Of a stretch of DNA of 64,000 nt, positions 47,787 through 61,500 are shown piece after piece; positions within the stretch are counted from its first letter, which is position 1; each line of letters begins with the position of its first letter. Made by a program: the position numbers and the translations under genes. This stretch comes from Pagrus major (lineage: Eukaryota > Chordata > Actinopteri > Spariformes > Sparidae): NCBI RefSeq assembly GCF_040436345.1, contig NC_133224.1, positions 8,610,741 to 8,674,740 on the forward strand, written 5' to 3'. A model generated the notes under the pieces. The model made no database searches. It had not been told where the DNA came from and worked only from the letters and a program-made list of their open reading frames with translations.

Positions 47787-50700
47787 AGTCAAATTTCACC
47801 TCTGATCCATCCCATTCACTTTGCAAGCCTGCCTCTAACCTTGACCACAGACCCGAAAAAGTGTCCGTACAGAGGGGTGCCAGCACGCTCCAAACGGCCC
47901 AAAACACGCTCCTAAACACCCCCTGGAAGAACAATTGAAAATTCTTGCCCCTGACACTTAGTCAAATTTCACCTCTGATCCATCCCATTCACTTTGCAAG
48001 ACTGCCTCCCCCTGGAGGAACATTCACATTGCAGGCCTGCCTCTAACCTTGACCACAGACCCGAAAAAGTGTCCGTACAGAGGGGTGCCAGCACGCTCCA
48101 AACGGCCCAAAACACGCTCCTAAACACCCCCTGGAAGAACAATTGAAAATTTTTGCCCCTGACACTTAGTCAAATTTCACCTCTGATCCATCCCATTCAC
48201 TTTGCAAGCCTGCCTCTAACCTTGACCACAGACCCGAAAAAGTGTCCGTAAAGAGGGGTGCCAGCACGCTCCAAACGGCCCAAAACACGCTCCTAAACAC
48301 CCCCTGGAAGAACAATTGAAAATTTTTGCCCCTGACACTTAGTCAAATTTCACCTCTGATCCATCCCATTCACTTCGCAAGCCTGCCTCTAACCTTGACC
48401 ACAGACCCGAAAAAGTGTCCGTACAGAGGGGTGCCAGCACGCTCCAAACGGCCCAAAACACGCTCCTAAACACCCCCTGGAAGAACAATTGAAAATTTTT
48501 GCCCCTGACACTTAGTCAAATTTCACCTCTGATCCATCCCATTCACTTTGCAAGCCTGCCTCTAACCTTGACCACAGACCCGAAAAAGTGTCCGTACAGA
48601 GGGGTGCCAGCACGCTCCAAACGGCCCAAAACACGCTCCTAAACACCCCCTGGAAGAACAATTGAAAATTTTTGCCCCTGACACTTAGTCAAATTTCACC
48701 TCTGATCCATCCCATTCACTTTGCAAGCCTGCCTCTAACCTTGACCACAGACACGAAAAAGTGTCCGTACAGAGGGGTGCCAGCACGCTCCAAACGGCCC
48801 AAAACACGCTCCTAAACACCCCCTGGAAGAACAATTGAAAATTTTTGCCCCTGACACTTAGTCAAATTTCACCTCTGATCCATCCCATTCACTTTGCAAG
48901 CCTGCCTCTAACCTTGACCACAGACCCGAAAAAGTGTCCGTACAGAGGGGTGCCAGCACGCTCCAAACGGCCCAAAACACGCTCCTAAACACCCCCTGGA
49001 AGAACAATTGAAAATTTTTGCCCCTGACACTTAGTCAAATTTCACCTCTGATCCATCCCATTCACTTTGCAAGCCTGCCTCTAACCTTGACCACAGACCC
49101 GAAAAAGTGTCCGTACAGAGGGGTGCCAGCACGCTCCAAACGGCCCAAAACACGCTCCTAAACACCCCCTGGAAGAACAATTGAAAATTTTTGCCCCTGA
49201 CACTTAGTCAAATTTCACCTCTGATCCATCCCATTCACTTTGCAAGCCTGCCTCTAACCTTGACCACAGACCCGAAAAAGTGTCCGTACAGAGGGGTGCC
49301 AGCACGCTCCAAACGGCCCAAAACACGCTCCTAAACACCCCCTGGAAGAACAATTGAAAATTTTTGCCCCTGACACTTAGTCAAATTTCACCTCTGATCC
49401 ATCCCATTCACTTTGCAAGACTGCCTCCCCCTGGAGGAACATTCACATTGCAGGCCTGCCTCTAACCTTGACCACAGACCCGAAAAAGTGTCCGTACAGA
49501 GGGGTGCCAGCACGCTCCAAATGGCCCAAAACACGCTCCTAAACACCCCCTGGAAGAACAATTGAAAATTTTTGCCCCTGACACTTAGTCAAATTTCACC
49601 TCTGATCCATCCCATTCACTTTGCAAGCCTGCCTCTAACCTTGACCACAGACACGAAAAAGTGTCCGTACAGAGGGGTGCCAGCACGCTCCAAACGGCCC
49701 AAAACACGCTCCTAAACACCCCCTGGAAGAACAATTGAAAATTTTTGCCCCTGACACTTAGTCAAATTTCACCTCTGATCCATCCCATTCACTTTGCAAG
49801 CCTGCCTCTAACCTTGACCACAGACCCGAAAAAGTGTCCGTACAGAGGGGTGCCAGCACGCTCCAAACGGCCCAAAACACGCTCCTAAACACCCCCTGGA
49901 AGAACAATTGAAAATTTTTGCCCCTGACACTTAGTCAAATTTCACCTCTGATCCATCCCATTCACTTTGCAAGCCTGCCTCTAACCTTGACCACAGACCC
50001 GAAAAAGTGTCCGTACAGAGGGGTGCCAGCACGCTCCAAACGGCCCAAAACACGCTCCTAAACACCCCCTGGAAGAACAATTGAAAATTTTTGCCCCTGA
50101 CACTTAGTCAAATTTCACCTCTGATCCATCCCATTCACTTTGCAAGCCTGCCTCTAACCTTGACCACAGACCCGAAAAAGTGTCCGTACAGAGGGGTGCC
50201 AGCACGCTCCAAACGGCCCAAAACACGCTCCTAAACACCCCCTGGAAGAACAATTGAAAATTTTTGCCCCTGACACTTAGTCAAATTTCACCTCTGATCC
50301 ATCCCATTCACTTTGCAAGACTGCCTCCCCCTGGAGGAACATTCACATTGCAGGCCTGCCTCTAACCTTGACCACAGACCCGAAAAAGTGTCCGTACAGA
50401 GGGGTGCCAGCACGCTCCAAATGGCCCAAAACACGCTCCTAAACACCCCCTGGAAGAACAATTGAAAATTTTTGCCCCTGACACTTAGTCAAATTTCACC
50501 TCTGATCCATCCCATTCACATTGCAGGCCTGCCTCTAACCTTGACCACAGACCCGAAAAAGTGTCCGTACAGAGGGGTGCCAGCACGCTCCAAACGGCCC
50601 AAAACACGCTCCTAAACACCCCCTGGAAGAACAATTGAAAATTTTTGCCCCTGACAGTCAAATTTCACCTCTGATCCATCCCATTCACTTCGCAAGACTG

Positions 50701-51026
50701 CCTCTAACCTTGACCACAGACCCGAAAAAGTGTCCGTACAGAGGGGTGCCAGCACGCTCCAAACGGCCCAAAACACGCTCCTAAACACCCCCTGGAAGAA
50801 CAATTGAAAATTTTTGCCCCTGACACTTAGTCAAATTTCACCTCTGATCCATCCCATTCACATTGCAGGCCTGCCTCTAACCTTGACCACAGACCCGAAA
50901 AAGTGTCCGTACAGAGGGGTGCCAGCACGCTCCAAACGGCCCAAAACACGCTCCTAAACACCCCCTGGAAGAACAATTGAAAATTTTTGCCCCTGACACC
51001 CTGATCCATCCCATTCACTTTGCAAG

Positions 51027-54000
51027 CCTGCCTCTAACCTTGACCACAGACCCGAAAAAGTGTCCGTACAGAGGGGTGCCAGCACGCTCCAAACGGCCCA
51101 AAACACGCTCCTAAACACCCCCTGGAAGAACAATTGAAAATTTTTGCCCCTGACACTTAGTCAAATTTCACCTCTGATCCATCCCATTCACTTTGCAAGA
51201 CTGCCTCCCCCTGGAGGAACATTCACATTGCAGGCCTGCCTCTAACCTTGACCACAGACCCGAAAAAGTGTCCGTACAGAGGGGTGACAGCATGCTCCAA
51301 ACGGCCCAAAACACGCTCCTAAACACCCCCTGGAAGAACAATTGAAAATTTTTGCCCCTGACACTTAGTCAAATTTCACCTCTGATCCATCCCATTCACT
51401 TCGCAAGACTGCCTCTAACCTTGACCACAGACCCGAAAAAGTGTCCGTACAGAGGGGTGCCAGCACGCTCCAAACGGCCCAAAACACGCTCCTAAACACC
51501 CCCTGGAAGAACAATTGAAAATTTTTGCCCCTGACAGTCAAATTTCACCTCTGATCCATCCCATTCACTTTGCAAGCCTGCCTCTAACCTTGACCACAGA
51601 CCCGAAAAAGTGTCCGTACAGAGGGGTGCCAGCACGCTCCAAACGGCCCAAAACACGCTCCTAAACACCCCCTGGAAGAACAATTGAAAATTTTTGCCCC
51701 TGACACTTAGTCAAATTTCACCTCTGATCCATCCCATTCACTTCGCAAGCCTGCCTCTAACCTTGACCACAGACCCGAAAAAGTGTCCGTACAGAGGGGT
51801 GCCAGCACGCTCCAAACGGCCCAAAACACGCTCCTAAACACCCCCTGGAAGAACAATTGAAAATTTTTGCCCCTGACACTTAGTCAAATTTCACCTCTGA
51901 TCCATCCCATTCACTTTGCAAGCCTGCCTCTAACCTTGACCACAGACCCGAAAAAGTGTCCGTACAGAGGGGTGCCAGCACGCTCCAAACGGCCCAAAAC
52001 ACGCTCCTAAACACCCCCTGGAAGAACAATTGAAAATTTTTGCCCCTGACACTTAGTCAAATTTCACCTCTGATCCATCCCATTCACTTTGCAAGACTGC
52101 CTCCCCCTGGAGGAACATTCACATTGCAGGCCTGCCTCTAACCTTGACCACAGACCCGAAAAAGTGTCCGTACAGAGGGGTGACAGCATGCTCCAAACGG
52201 CCCAAAACACGCTCCTAAACACCCCCTGGAAGAACAATTGAAAATTTTTGCCCCTGACACTTAGTCAAATTTCACCTCTGATCCATCCCATTCACTTCGC
52301 AAGACTGCCTCTAACCTTGACCACAGACCCGAAAAAGTGTCCGTACAGAGGGGTGCCAGCACGCTCCAAACGGCCCAAAACACGCTCCTAAACACCCCCT
52401 GGAAGAACAATTGAAAATTTTTGCCCCTGACACTTAGTCAAATTTCACCTCTGATCCATCCCATTCACTTTGCAAGCCTGCCTCTAACCTTGACCACAGA
52501 CCCGAAAAAGTGTCCGTACAGAGGGGTGCCAGCACGCTCCAAACGGCCCAAAACACGCTCCTAAACACCCCCTGGAAGAACAATTGAAAATTTTTGCCCC
52601 TGACACTTAGTCAAATTTCACCTCTGATCCATCCCATTCACATTGCAGGCCTGCCTCTAACCTTGACCACAGACCCGAAAAAGTGTCCGTACAGAGGGGT
52701 GCCAGCACGCTCCAAACGGCCCAAAACACGCTCCTAAACACCCCCTGGAAGAACAATTGAAAATTCTTGCCCCTGACACTTAGTCAAATTTCACCTCTGA
52801 TCCATCCCATTCACTTTGCAAGACTGCCTCCCCCTGGAGGAACATTCACATTGCAGGCCTGCCTCTAACCTTGACCACAGACCCGAAAAAGTGTCCGTAC
52901 AGAGGGGTGCCAGCACGCTCCAAACGGCCCAAAACACGCTCCTAAACACCCCCTGGAAGAACAATTGAAAATTTTTGCCCCTGACACTTAATCAAATTTC
53001 ACCTCTGATCCATCCCATTCACTTTGCAAGCCTGCCTCTAACCTTGACCACAGACCCGAAAAAGTGTCCGTACAGAGGGGTGCCAGCACGCTCCAAACGG
53101 CCCAAAACACGCTCCTAAACACCCCCTGGAAGAACAATTGAAAATTTTTGCCCCTGACACTTAGTCAAATTTCACCTCTGATCCATCCCATTCACTTTGC
53201 AAGACTGCCTCCCCCTGGAGGAACATTCACATTGCAGGCCTGCCTCTAACCTTGACCACAGACCCGAAAAAGTGTCCGTACAGAGGGGTGACAGCATGCT
53301 CCAAACGGCCCAAAACACGCTCCTAAACACCCCCTGGAAGAACAATTGAAAATTTTTGCCCCTGACACTTAGTCAAATTTCACCTCTGATCCATCCCATT
53401 CACTTCGCAAGACTGCCTCTAACCTTGACCACAGACCCGAAAAAGTGTCCGTACAGAGGGGTGCCAGCACGCTCCAAACGGCCCAAAACACGCTCCTAAA
53501 CACCCCCTGGAAGAACAATTGAAAATTTTTGCCCCTGACACTTAGTCAAATTTCACCTCTGATCCATCCCATTCACTTTGCAAGCCTGCCTCTAACCTTG
53601 ACCACAGACCCGAAAAAGTGTCCGTACAGAGGGGTGCCAGCACGCTCCAAACGGCCCAAAACACGCTCCTAAACACCCCCTGGAAGAACAATTGAAAATT
53701 CTTGCCCCTGACACTTAGTCAAATTTCACCTCTGATCCATCCCATTCACTTTGCAAGACTGCCTCCCCCTGGAGGAACATTCACATTGCAGGCCTGCCTC
53801 TAACCTTGACCACAGACCCGAAAAAGTGTCCGTACAGAGGGGTGCCAGCACGCTCCAAACGGCCCAAAACACGCTCCTAAACACCCCCTGGAAGAACAAT
53901 TGAAAATTTTTGCCCCTGACACTTAGTCAAATTTCACCTCTGATCCATCCCATTCACTTTGCAAGCCTGCCTCTAACCTTGACCACAGACCCGAAAAAGT

Positions 54001-55500
54001 GTCCGTACAGAGGGGTGCCAGCACGCTCCAAACGGCCCAAAACACGCTCCTAAACACCCCCTGGAAGAACAATTGAAAATTTTTGCCCCTGACACTTAGT
54101 CAAATTTCACCTCTGATCCATCCCATTCACTTTGCAAGCCTGCCTCTAACCTTGACCACAGACCCGAAAAAGTGTCCGTACAGAGGGGTGCCAGCACGCT
54201 CCAAACGGCCCAAAACACGCTCCTAAACACCCCCTGGAAGAACAATTGAAGATTTTTGCCCCTGACACTTAGTCAAATTTCACCTCTGATCCATCCCATT
54301 CACTTTGCAAGCCTGCCTCTAACCTTGACCACAGACCCGAAAAAGTGTCCGTACAGAGGGGTGCCAGCACGCTCCAAATGGCCCAAAACACGCTCCTAAA
54401 CACCCCCTGGAAGAACAATTGAAAATTTTTGCCCCTGACACTTAGTCAAATTTCACCTCTGATCCATCCCATTCACTTTGCAAGCCTGCCTCTAACCTTG
54501 ACCACAGACCCGAAAAAGTGTCCGTACAGAGGGGTGCCAGCACGCTCCAAACGGCCCAAAACACGCTCCTAAACACCCCCTGGAAGAACAATTGAAAATT
54601 CTTGCCCCTGACACTTAGTCAAATTTCACCTCTGATCCATCCCATTCACTTTGCAAGACTGCCTCCCCCTGGAGGAACATTCACATTGCAGGCCTGCCTC
54701 TAACCTTGACCACAGACCCGAAAAAGTGTCCGTACAGAGGGGTGCCAGCACGCTCCAAACGGCCCAAAACACGCTCCTAAACACCCCCTGGAAGAACAAT
54801 TGAAAATTTTTGCCCCTGACACTTAGTCAAATTTCACCTCTGATCCATCCCATTCACTTTGCAAGCCTGCCTCTAACCTTGACCACAGACCCGAAAAAGT
54901 GTCCGTACAGAGGGGTGCCAGCACGCTCCAAACGGCCCAAAACACGCTCCTAAACACCCCCTGGAAGAACAATTGAAAATTTTTGCCCCTGACACTTAGT
55001 CAAATTTCACCTCTGATCCATCCCATTCACTTTGCAAGCCTGCCTCTAACCTTGACCACAGACCCGAAAAAGTGTCCGTACAGAGGGGTGCCAGCACGCT
55101 CCAAACGGCCCAAAACACGCTCCTAAACACCCCCTGGAAGAACAATTGAAAATTTTTGCCCCTGACACTTAGTCAAATTTCACCTCTGATCCATCCCATT
55201 CACTTTGCAAGCCTGCCTCTAACCTTGACCACAGACCCGAAAAAGTGTCCGTACAGAGGGGTGCCAGCACGCTCCAAATGGCCCAAAACACGCTCCTAAA
55301 CACCCCCTGGAAGAACAATTGAAAATTTTTGCCCCTGACACTTAGTCAAATTTCACCTCTGATCCATCCCATTCACTTTGCAAGCCTGCCTCTAACCTTG
55401 ACCACAGACCCGAAAAAGTGTCCGTACAGAGGGGTGCCAGCACGCTCCAAACGGCCCAAAACACGCTCCTAAACACCCCCTGGAAGAACAATTGAAAATT
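51027..55500. repeat. shorter higher-order periods, about 0.9-1.1 kb
   Basis: The GACAGCATGC variant follows the long monomers at 51235, 52131 and 53239, giving spacings of 896 and 1,108 bp. The GAAAATTCTTGCC variant recurs at 53699 and 54599 (900 bp = 5 x 173 + 35). Different periods in neighbouring parts of one array indicate separate local amplification events. Confidence 0.75.
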
Positions 55501-58500
55501 TTTGCCCCTGACACTTAGTCAAATTTCACCTCTGATCCATCCCATTCACTTTGCAAGACTGCCTCCCCCTGGAGGAACATTCACATTGCAGGCCTGCCTC
55601 TAACCTTGACCACAGACCCGAAAAAGTGTCCGTACAGAGGGGTGCCAGCACGCTCCAAACGGCCCAAAACACGCTCCTAAACACCCCCTGGAAGAACAAT
55701 TGAAAATTTTTGCCCCTGACACTTAGTCAAATTTCACCTCTGATCCATCCCATTCACTTTGCAAGCCTGCCTCCAACCTTGACCACAGACCCGAAAAAGT
55801 GTCCGTACAGAGGGGTGCCAGCACGCTCCAAACGGCCCAAAACACGCTCCTAAACACCCCCTGGAAGAACAATTGAAAATTTTTGCCCCTGACACTTAGT
55901 CAAATTTCACCTCTGATCCATCCCATTCACTTTGCAAGACTGCCTCCCCCTGGAGGAACATTCACATTGCAGGCCTGCCTCTAACCTTGACCACAGACCC
56001 GAAAAAGTGTCCGTACAGAGGGGTGCCAGCACGCTCCAAACGGCCCAAAACACGCTCCTAAACACCCCCTGGAAGAACAATTGAAAATTTTTGCCCCTGA
56101 CACTTAGTCAAATTTCACCTCTGATCCATCCCATTCACTTTGCAAGCCTGCCTCTAACCTTGATCACAGACCTGAAAAAGTGTCCGTACAGAGGGGTGCC
56201 AGCACGCTCCAAACGGCCCAAAACACGCTCCTAAACACCCCCTGGAAGAACAATTGAAAATTTTTGCCCCTGACACTTAGTCAAATTTCACCTCTGATCC
56301 ATCCCATTCACTTTGCAAGACTGCCTCCCCCTGGAGGAACATTCACATTGCAGGCCTGCCTCTAACCTTGACCACAGACCCGAAAAAGTGTCCGTACAGA
56401 GGGGTGCCAGCACGCTCCAAACGGCCCAAAACACGCTCCTAAACACCCCCTGGAAGAACAATTGAAAATTTTTGCCCCTGACACTTAGTCAAATTTCACC
56501 TCTGATCCATCCCATTCACTTTGCAAGCCTGCCTCTAACCTTGACCACAGACCCGAAAAAGTGTCCGTACAGAGGGGTGCCAGCACGCTCCAAACGGCCC
56601 AAAACACGCTCCTAAACACCCCCTGGAAGAACAATTGAAAATTTTTGCCCCTGACACTTAGTCAAATTTCAGCTCTGATCCATCCCATTCACTTTGCAAG
56701 CCTGCCTCTAACCTTCACCACAGACCCGAAAAAGTGTCCGTACAGAGGGGTGCCAGCACGCTCCAAACGGCCCAAAACACGCTCCTAAACACCCCCTGGA
56801 AGAACAATTGAAAATTTTTGCCCCTGACACTTAGTCAAATTTCACCTCTGATCCATCCCATTCACTTTGCAAGCCTGCCTCTAACCTTCACCACAGACCC
56901 GAAAAAGTGTCCGTACAGAGGGGTGCCAGCACGCTCCAAACGGCCCAAAACACGCTCCTAAACACCCCCTGGAAGAACAATTGAAAATTTTTGCCCCTGA
57001 CACTTAGTCAAATTTCACCTCTGATCCATCCCATTCACTTTGCAAGCCTGCCTCTAACCTTGACCACAGACCCGAAAAAGTGTCCGTACAGAGGGGTGCC
57101 AGCACGCTCCAAACGGCCCAAAACACGCTCCTAAACACCCCCTGGAAGAACAATTGAAAATTTTTGCCCCTGACACTTAGTCAAATTTCACCTCTGATCC
57201 ATCCCATTCACTTTGCAAGCCTGCCTCTAACCTTGACCACAGACCCGAAAAAGTGTCCGTACAGAGGGGTGCCAGCACGCTCCAAACGGCCCAAAACACG
57301 CTCCTAAACACCCCCTGGAAGAACAATTGAAAATTTTTGCCCCTGACACTTAGTCAAATTTCACCTCTGATCCATCCCATTCACTTTGCAAGCCTGCCTC
57401 TAACCTTGACCACAGACCCGAAAAAGTGTCCGTACAGAGGGGTGCCAGCACGCTCCAAACGGCCCAAAACACGCTCCTAAACACCCCCTGGAAGAACAAT
57501 TGAAAATTTTTGCCCCTGACACTTAGTCAAATTTCACCTCTGATCCATCCCATTCACTTTGCAAGACTGCCTCCCCCTGGAGGAACATTCACATTGCAGG
57601 CCTGCCTCTAACCTTGACCACAGACCCGAAAAAGTGTCCGTACAGAGGGGTGCCAGCACGCTCCAAATGGCCCAAAACACGCTCCTAAACACCCCCTGGA
57701 AGAACAATTGAAAATTTTTGCCCCTGACACTTAGTCAAATTTCACCTCTGATCCATCCCATTCACTTTGCAAGCCTGCCTCTAACCTTCACCACAGACCC
57801 GAAAAAGTGTCCGTACAGAGGGGTGCCAGCACGCTCCAAACGGCCCAAAACACGCTCCTAAACACCCCCTGGAAGAACAATTGAAAATTTTTGCCCCTGA
57901 CACTTAGTCAAATTTCACCTCTGATCCATCCCATTCACTTTGCAAGCCTGCCTCTAACCTTGACCACAGACCCGAAAAAGTGTCCGTACAGAGGGGTGCC
58001 AGCACGCTCCAAACGGCCCAAAACACGCTCCTAAACACCCCCTGGAAGAACAATTGAAAATTTTTGCCCCTGACACTTAGTCAAATTTCACCTCTGATCC
58101 ATCCCATTCACTTTGCAAGACTGCCTCCCCCTGGAGGAACATTCACATTGCAGGCCTGCCTCTAACCTTGACCACAGACCCGAAAAAGTGTCCGTACAGA
58201 GGGGTGCCAGCACGCTCCAAACGGCCCAAAACACGCTCCTAAACACCCCCTGGAAGAACAATTGAAAATTTTTGCCCCTGACACTTAGTCAAATTTCACC
58301 TCTGATCCATCCCATTCACTTTGCAAGCCTGCCTCTAACCTTGACCACAGACCCGAAAAAGTGTCCGTACAGAGGGGTGCCAGCACGCTCCAAACGGCCC
58401 AAAACACGCTCCTAAACACCCCCTGGAAGAACAATTGAAAATTTTTGCCCCTGACACTTAGTCAAATTTCAGCTCTGATCCATCCCATTCACTTTGCAAG

Positions 58501-61500
58501 CCTGCCTCTAACCTTCACCACAGACCCGAAAAAGTGTCCGTACAGAGGGGTGCCAGCACGCTCCAAACGGCCCAAAACACGCTCCTAAACACCCCCTGGA
58601 AGAACAATTGAAAATTTTTGCCCCTGACACTTAGTCAAATTTCACCTCTGATCCATCCCATTCACTTTGCAAGCCTGCCTCTAACCTTGACCACAGACCC
58701 GAAAAAGTGTCCGTACAGAGGGGTGCCAGCACGCTCCAAACGGCCCAAAACACGCTCCTAAACACCCCCTGGAAGAACAATTGAAAATTTTTGCCCCTGA
58801 CACTTAGTCAAATTTCACCTCTGATCCATCCCATTCACTTTGCAAGCCTGCCTCTAACCTTGACCACAGACCCGAAAAAGTGTCCGTACAGAGGGGTGCC
58901 AGCACGCTCCAAACGGCCCAAAACACGCTCCTAAACACCCCCTGGAAGAACAATTGAAAATTTTTGCCCCTGACACTTAGTCAAATTTCACCTCTGATCC
59001 ATCCCATTCACTTTGCAAGCCTGCCTCTAACCTTGACCACAGACCCGAAAAAGTGTCCGTACAGAGGGGTGCCAGCACGCTCCAAACGGCCCAAAACACG
59101 CTCCTAAACACCCCCTGGAAGAACAATTGAAAATTTTTGCCCCTGACACTTAGTCAAATTTCACCTCTGATCCATCCCATTCACTTTGCAAGACTGCCTC
59201 CCCCTGGAGGAACATTCACATTGCAGGCCTGCCTCTAACCTTGACCACAGACCCGAAAAAGTGTCCGTACAGAGGGGTGCCAGCACGCTCCAAATGGCCC
59301 AAAACACGCTAATAAACACCCCCTGGAAGAACAATTGAAAATTTTTGCCCCTGACACTTAGTCAAATTTCACCTCTGATCCATCCCATTCACTTTGCAAG
59401 CCTGCCTCTAACCTTGACCACAGACCCGAAAAAGTGTCCGTACAGAGGGGTGCCAGCACGCTCCAAACGGCCCAAAACACGCTCCTAAACACCCCCTGGA
59501 AGAACAATTGAAAATTTTTGCCCCTGACACTTAGTCAAATTTCACCTCTGATCCATCCCATTCACTTTGCAAGCCTGCCTCTAACCTTGACCACAGACCC
59601 GAAAAAGTGTCCGTACAGAGGGGTGCCAGCACGCTCCAAACGGCCCAAAACACGCTCCTAAACACCCCCTGGAAGAACAATTGAAAATTTTTGCCCCTGA
59701 CACTTAGTCAAATTTCACCTCTGATCCATCCCATTCACTTTGCAAGACTGCCTCCCCCTGGAGGAACATTCACATTGCAGGCCTGCCTCTAACCTTGACC
59801 ACAGACCCGAAAAAGTGTCCGTACAGAGGGGTGCCAGCACGCTCCAAACGGCCCAAAACACGCTCCTAAACACCCCCTGGAAGAACAATTGAAAATTTTT
59901 GCCCCTGACACTTAGTCAAATTTCACCTCTGATCCATCCCATTCACTTTGCAAGCCTGCCTCTAACCTTGATCACAGACCTGAAAAAGTGTCCGTACAGA
60001 GGGGTGCCAGCACGCTCCAAACGGCCCAAAACACGCTCCTAAACACCCCCTGGAAGAACAATTGAAAATTTTTGCCCCTGACACTTAGTCAAATTTCACC
60101 TCTGATCCATCCCATTCACTTTGCAAGACTGCCTCCCCCTGGAGGAACATTCACATTGCAGGCCTGCCTCTAACCTTGACCACAGACCCGAAAAAGTGTC
60201 CGTACAGAGGGGTGCCAGCACGCTCCAAACGGCCCAAAACACGCTCCTAAACACCCCCTGGAAGAACAATTGAAAATTTTTGCCCCTGACACTTAGTCAA
60301 ATTTCAGCTCTGATCCATCCCATTCACTTTGCAAGCCTGCCTCTAACCTTGACCACAGACCCGAAAAAGTGTCCGTACAGAGGGGTGCCAGCACGCTCCA
60401 AACGGCCCAAAACACGCTCCTAAACACCCCCTGGAAGAACAATTGAAAATTTTTGCCCCTGACACTTAGTCAAATTTCACCTCTGATCCATCCCATTCAC
60501 TTTGCAAGCCTGCCTCTAACCTTGACCACAGACCCGAAAAAGTGTCCGTACAGAGGGGTGCCAGCACGCTCCAAACGGCCCAAAACACGCTCCTAAACAC
60601 CCCCTGGAAGAACAATTGAAAATTTTTGCCCCTGACACTTAGTCAAATTTCACCTCTGATCCATCCCATTCACTTTGCAAGACTGCCTCCCCCTGGAGGA
60701 ACATTCACATTGCAGGCCTGCCTCTAACCTTGACCACAGACCCGAAAAAGTGTCCGTACAGAGGGGTGCCAGCACGCTCCAAACGGCCCAAAACACGCTC
60801 CTAAACACCCCCTGGAAGAACAATTGAAAATTTTTGCCCCTGACACTTAGTCAAATTTCACCTCTGATCCATCCCATTCACTTTGCAAGCCTGCCTCCAA
60901 CCTTGACCACAGACCCGAAAAAGTGTCCGTACAGAGGGGTGCCAGCACGCTCCAAACGGCCCAAAACACGCTCCTAAACACCCCCTGGAAGAACAATTGA
61001 AAATTTTTGCCCCTGACACTTAGTCAAATTTCACCTCTGATCCATCCCATTCACTTTGCAAGACTGCCTCCCCCTGGAGGAACATTCACATTGCAGGCCT
61101 GCCTCTAACCTTGACCACAGACCCGAAAAAGTGTCCGTACAGAGGGGTGCCAGCACGCTCCAAACGGCCCAAAACACGCTCCTAAACACCCCCTGGAAGA
61201 ACAATTGAAAATTTTTGCCCCTGACACTTAGTCAAATTTCACCTCTGATCCATCCCATTCACTTTGCAAGCCTGCCTCTAACCTTGATCACAGACCTGAA
61301 AAAGTGTCCGTACAGAGGGGTGCCAGCACGCTCCAAACGGCCCAAAACACGCTCCTAAACACCCCCTGGAAGAACAATTGAAAATTTTTGCCCCTGACAC
61401 TTAGTCAAATTTCACCTCTGATCCATCCCATTCACTTTGCAAGACTGCCTCCCCCTGGAGGAACATTCACATTGCAGGCCTGCCTCTAACCTTGACCACA

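Noticed and set aside
45417..51683. Repeated 60-98-codon frames in the satellite
   Set aside because: They recur with the monomer, which is not a multiple of three, and end wherever the phase meets a stop. There is no sign of selection for coding.
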